DNA of 25,290 nt, taken from positions 1-25,290 of the IMG/VR virus record IMGVR_UViG_3300023184_007065, one strand, 5' to 3'. Source of the stretch: a virus. Position numbers and translations under genes: made by a program. Below the pieces are notes generated by a model that was not told the origin of the DNA, did not search any database, and was given only the letters and a program-made list of their open reading frames with translations. Position 1 is the stretch's first letter. The number at the start of each line of letters is the position of its first letter. Below are positions 22,706 to 25,290 of the stretch, one piece after another.

Positions 22706-23791
22706 CTAACCAAGTTTTGCTTGTATTGCCGGTGATAAATGCTTAATTGTTATTGTATTTTTAGCCAATATATTATTTATATTATGACATTTATTAGCAT
22801 CATTATTCCTATTAAACCAGAAAACAAGTCTGTTTGAATCAATAGAATTAGGTTTAAATACATTAGGTGATAATATATATCTTTTTTCAGCTCCAACTTT
22901 TTTACCGGACGGGTCTGTTAATGATAAATCAGTTATACCTGCACTATTAGTATAATATTTAATAATATTCTTTACATAAAAATTATTAAATTTAGTAAGA
23001 GGAATAGTATATGGCGTTCCTTTATATTGACCTACCGGTAAAATATAATTAAAAGCATATTTATTTAAAAACATCCTATCCCATTTATTAGTAATATTAT
23101 TTCTATTACCTATATTATTTAAATTAATAAAATTTTTAGGAATAATATTATCCCAAATATAATTCATAATTAACTGACTAGCGTTTGTATTAAAAGAATT
23201 TAAACTTAATGAATTATCAGCAATTTTAGAAGTACTTATTGCTCTATCTTTAATATAATCTGAGATAATACTATTATCTAAAAGACTAGGTGTAATATTT
23301 GATAAATTATAACTACTAATTGTATTAAGAGCTATTTTATTACCGGTTATTTTAGTTGCTCCATCAATAAAATTATTACTTATTTTATCAAATATAACTC
23401 CATTTGCAGTACAAACTATTGTTGTATGGTTTGCCATATTTTGATTTTTTATTTGCTCTACATTACCACTTGCAGAAGCTCTAAAAATTGAATTTATGAT
23501 ATTTTTGTAATTAAGTTTTTTTATACTTATTGTGTTATCAATAAAATCATCATTATTTATTTTTTTCCATATATAACCAACATCGCTTTTACTTTTTAAA
23601 ATACTATTAATATCAATTTGTAATAAAGAACCTACAATAATGTTGTCATTTAAATTATTTAATTTGTAAATAATCTCATTATTTAAATAATTAACAATAT
23701 CGTTAAACCTAGTATCAATTTCTACTGATTTAATAACATTGTTGGGATATTTAAAATATTCAAGATTTTGGTTTAATAATTTAATCGGCAT
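22706..23791 (-). CDS. Tail-fibre-like protein C, 361 aa
   Basis: The first of three tandem paralogues. The N-terminal module (DTRFNDIVNYLNNEIIYKLN, then GYIWKKINNDDFIDNTISIK) matches the other two. Residues of about 140-205 carry dense short repeats (ITGNKIALNTISSYNLSN, LLDNSIISDYIKDRAISTSK, IADNSLSLNSF), like a repetitive fibre shaft. A variable middle follows, and the C-terminus is NTITIKHLSPAIQAKLG. Very high Asn, Ile and Ser content reflects both the repeats and the low GC. Its ATG overlaps the end of the nozzle-like gene by 11 bases, tying the fibre genes to the tail operon. Confidence 0.62.
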   Translation of the reverse strand: MPIKLLNQNLEYFKYPNNVIKSVEIDTRFNDIVNYLNNEIIYKLNNLNDNIIVGSLLQIDINSILKSKSDVGYIWKKINNDDFIDNTISIKKLNYKNIINSIFRASASGNVEQIKNQNMANHTTIVCTANGVIFDKISNNFIDGATKITGNKIALNTISSYNLSNITPSLLDNSIISDYIKDRAISTSKIADNSLSLNSFNTNASQLIMNYIWDNIIPKNFINLNNIGNRNNITNKWDRMFLNKYAFNYILPVGQYKGTPYTIPLTKFNNFYVKNIIKYYTNSAGITDLSLTDPSGKKVGAEKRYILSPNVFKPNSIDSNRLVFWFNRNNDANKCHNINNILAKNTITIKHLSPAIQAKLG

Positions 23792-25290
23792 TTTTACTAG
23801 TTTTTTTTTCTATATTAATACCACCTGATAAATATAAACTATCAAATATAAATTCTTTATAAGCAATACCATTTATTTTTAAAGAAATACTATCAGTATG
23901 AAATCTTAATGTTTCCTGTGGATAAATAGCTTTCTCATTATTTGAATATTCATCTATATCAAACCTGCTTATATCAAACTTACTGTCTATCTGATTAACT
24001 TTTATTTCAGTTAATTGATAATCTGACATATCATAATTTAAATATACTTTTATCTTAACTAATATATCCTCACTTGATTGACAACTTAAATATATATTTT
24101 CATTATACCAAGTAGTAGTAATATTAAACCAGTTATAATATAAATTAAATGGTATTGGGTTATTTTCCATATCCATATAATTTTTATATTTCAGTTTATC
24201 ACAATAAACTAATACATTTCCTTTATTAGCTAAATAAAGATTTTTAGAAACAGAATCATAAAGAAATGTTTTACTATCTGAAAAATTTTGAGTAAATATT
24301 GTCCAAAAACCTTGACCTTTTAATTGATAAATATAACAATTGTGAATAAACCTGAAACCTATAATCCCACCATAAGGATAAACAAAACAATTAAGATTTC
24401 TATATTCTCTTTCAGTAGTTAAATTCTCAAGCTGTTTTCTTATATAACTATTTACATTATCAGCAAAAAACAAATCTATATTAAGGTTATTAAAACCATC
24501 TATTTTTAAACTGCAAATACCAAATTTTGATAGAAAAATAAAAACATTAGGTAATTCAACAAACATATTTTTACTGAAAATTCCAACAGGTTCAGTTTTC
24601 TGCCACCTAAAATCACCAAATTCTATATTCTGTCCATCATTAATAACAGTTGGATCATTACCAGTCCATATTTGTACGGATTCTTTACCCCAAAATAAAA
24701 TTCTTCCTTGATATGTATTAAAACACTGCAAATCATCTATTTTATTACTATTAGAAGCAAGATTTATAGATTCAATTATTCCTTTCTGATTATACCAATT
24801 AAATATTGATTTTCTTTTTTCACAATAATAAATTAACATTGATTTATCAGGACTTCTGAATTTCTTATAAAAAGAACCTCCGCTATCTAGAGCAAATAAC
24901 CTATCATTAATAATATTAATATAACTAAAAGCAGGTATTGATTTTGCGTATAAAATATTGGTAGGTTCGCCAATAATATTATCGGAAAAAACCAAATTTA
25001 TTGTAATAGGATTTGGATCATCAAGTATAATATTAACAGACTGTATTCTATTAAAGTTTTCAAGTTTCGATCCGCTTACAATTTTAATGATAGAATTTTC
25101 AATTAAATTTTGCGTTAACTCTTGTTCATAAATAGGATCTACTATTAAAGATAAACTATTATTAGAAGTTTTTGTAATGGATATTTGAGTTATCTGATAA
25201 TCACTTTTTAATTCTTTTAAATAATTTCCATCATAATATTGTACCGGATCAATTCCATTACATATTATTAAATATCTTTGATAATTTATA
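23781..25290 (-). CDS. Tail nozzle / head-completion-like protein (5' end outside window)
   Basis: The frame stays open from the stop at 23781 to the window edge, giving at least 502 residues; an apparent start at 24995 is only an internal TTG. Near the visible N-terminus is ICNGIDPVQYYDGN, the N-G-x-D-P-x-x-Y-D-G signature I associate with beta-propeller tail proteins of podoviruses (T7 gp12 / P22 gp10-like groups). Repeated short beta strands follow, with aromatic-Gly turns (RLFALDSGGSFY, GRILFWGKESVQIWTGNDP, FIFLSKFGICSLKIDG, GQGFWTIFT), and a late domain of strands. This suits a ring or nozzle closing the portal and tail tube. The assignment to gp12-like or gp10-like is open. Confidence 0.55.
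   Translation of the reverse strand, partial: INYQRYLIICNGIDPVQYYDGNYLKELKSDYQITQISITKTSNNSLSLIVDPIYEQELTQNLIENSIIKIVSGSKLENFNRIQSVNIILDDPNPITINLVFSDNIIGEPTNILYAKSIPAFSYINIINDRLFALDSGGSFYKKFRSPDKSMLIYYCEKRKSIFNWYNQKGIIESINLASNSNKIDDLQCFNTYQGRILFWGKESVQIWTGNDPTVINDGQNIEFGDFRWQKTEPVGIFSKNMFVELPNVFIFLSKFGICSLKIDGFNNLNIDLFFADNVNSYIRKQLENLTTEREYRNLNCFVYPYGGIIGFRFIHNCYIYQLKGQGFWTIFTQNFSDSKTFLYDSVSKNLYLANKGNVLVYCDKLKYKNYMDMENNPIPFNLYYNWFNITTTWYNENIYLSCQSSEDILVKIKVYLNYDMSDYQLTEIKVNQIDSKFDISRFDIDEYSNNEKAIYPQETLRFHTDSISLKINGIAYKEFIFDSLYLSGGINIEKKTSKNAD

Noticed and set aside
1-25290. Stop-codon reassignment, as found in some AT-rich gut phages
   Set aside because: TAA, TGA and TAG all end well-defined genes here, and long genes such as the helicase, polymerase and virion proteins contain no in-frame stops, so the standard bacterial code fits.
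1-25290. CRISPR arrays, tRNA genes, integrase or IS elements
   Set aside because: No regularly spaced repeats, no cloverleaf with CCA-type end, and no transposase or recombinase motif were seen in any of the translated frames; gaps longer than 200 bases are almost absent.

Overview
The window is a very AT-rich piece of a tailed-phage genome (or a closely related prophage), most likely a short-tailed podovirus. I see no integrase, repressor, tRNA or rRNA. The host is probably a Gram-negative bacterium, because the lysis cassette ends in an overlapping inner-membrane spanin and outer-membrane lipoprotein spanin pair. All three stop codons are used normally and TGG encodes Trp, so there is no sign of a recoded genome. 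The host genus cannot be told from the sequence.

Layout: two convergent transcription units meet at about 12.13-12.24 kb, where two hairpin terminators lie. Positions 1-12125 read on the + strand. The first 2.1 kb and the 4.4-5.4 kb stretch hold many tiny early-type genes, several with one membrane segment, usually joined by ATGA/GTGA overlaps and Shine-Dalgarno sites. Between and after them is the replication module: a primase-polymerase/VirE helicase fusion, a DUF2800 Cas4/RecB-type nuclease, a DUF2815 ssDNA-binding-like protein, a compact family-B DNA polymerase with intact proofreading motifs, a VRR-NUC nuclease and an SNF2-type helicase. A pentapeptide-like protein sits between the last two. 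A P63C-domain gene with its own promoter-like sequence and a perfect 16-bp palindrome closes this arm.

Positions 25290-12240 read on the - strand, in this order: a tail nozzle/head-completion-like protein (cut by the window end), three related tail-fibre-like proteins in tandem, a small GNAT-fold-like protein, three probable internal virion (DNA ejection) proteins, then lysis genes (two holin candidates, a GH24 lysozyme, an ankyrin-repeat protein, and the i-spanin/o-spanin pair). Adjacent virion genes overlap or almost touch, so they are probably translated as a coupled chain. The order recalls T7 genes 12-13-14-15-16 followed by lysis genes, but with fibre genes moved in front of the internal proteins.

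The points most worth a second look are the three fibre paralogues with conserved ends and divergent middles, the ankyrin protein inside the lysis cassette, a Tad2-like small protein, the compact PolB with a degenerate motif C, and the apparently non-catalytic GNAT-like protein at the T7 gp13 position.
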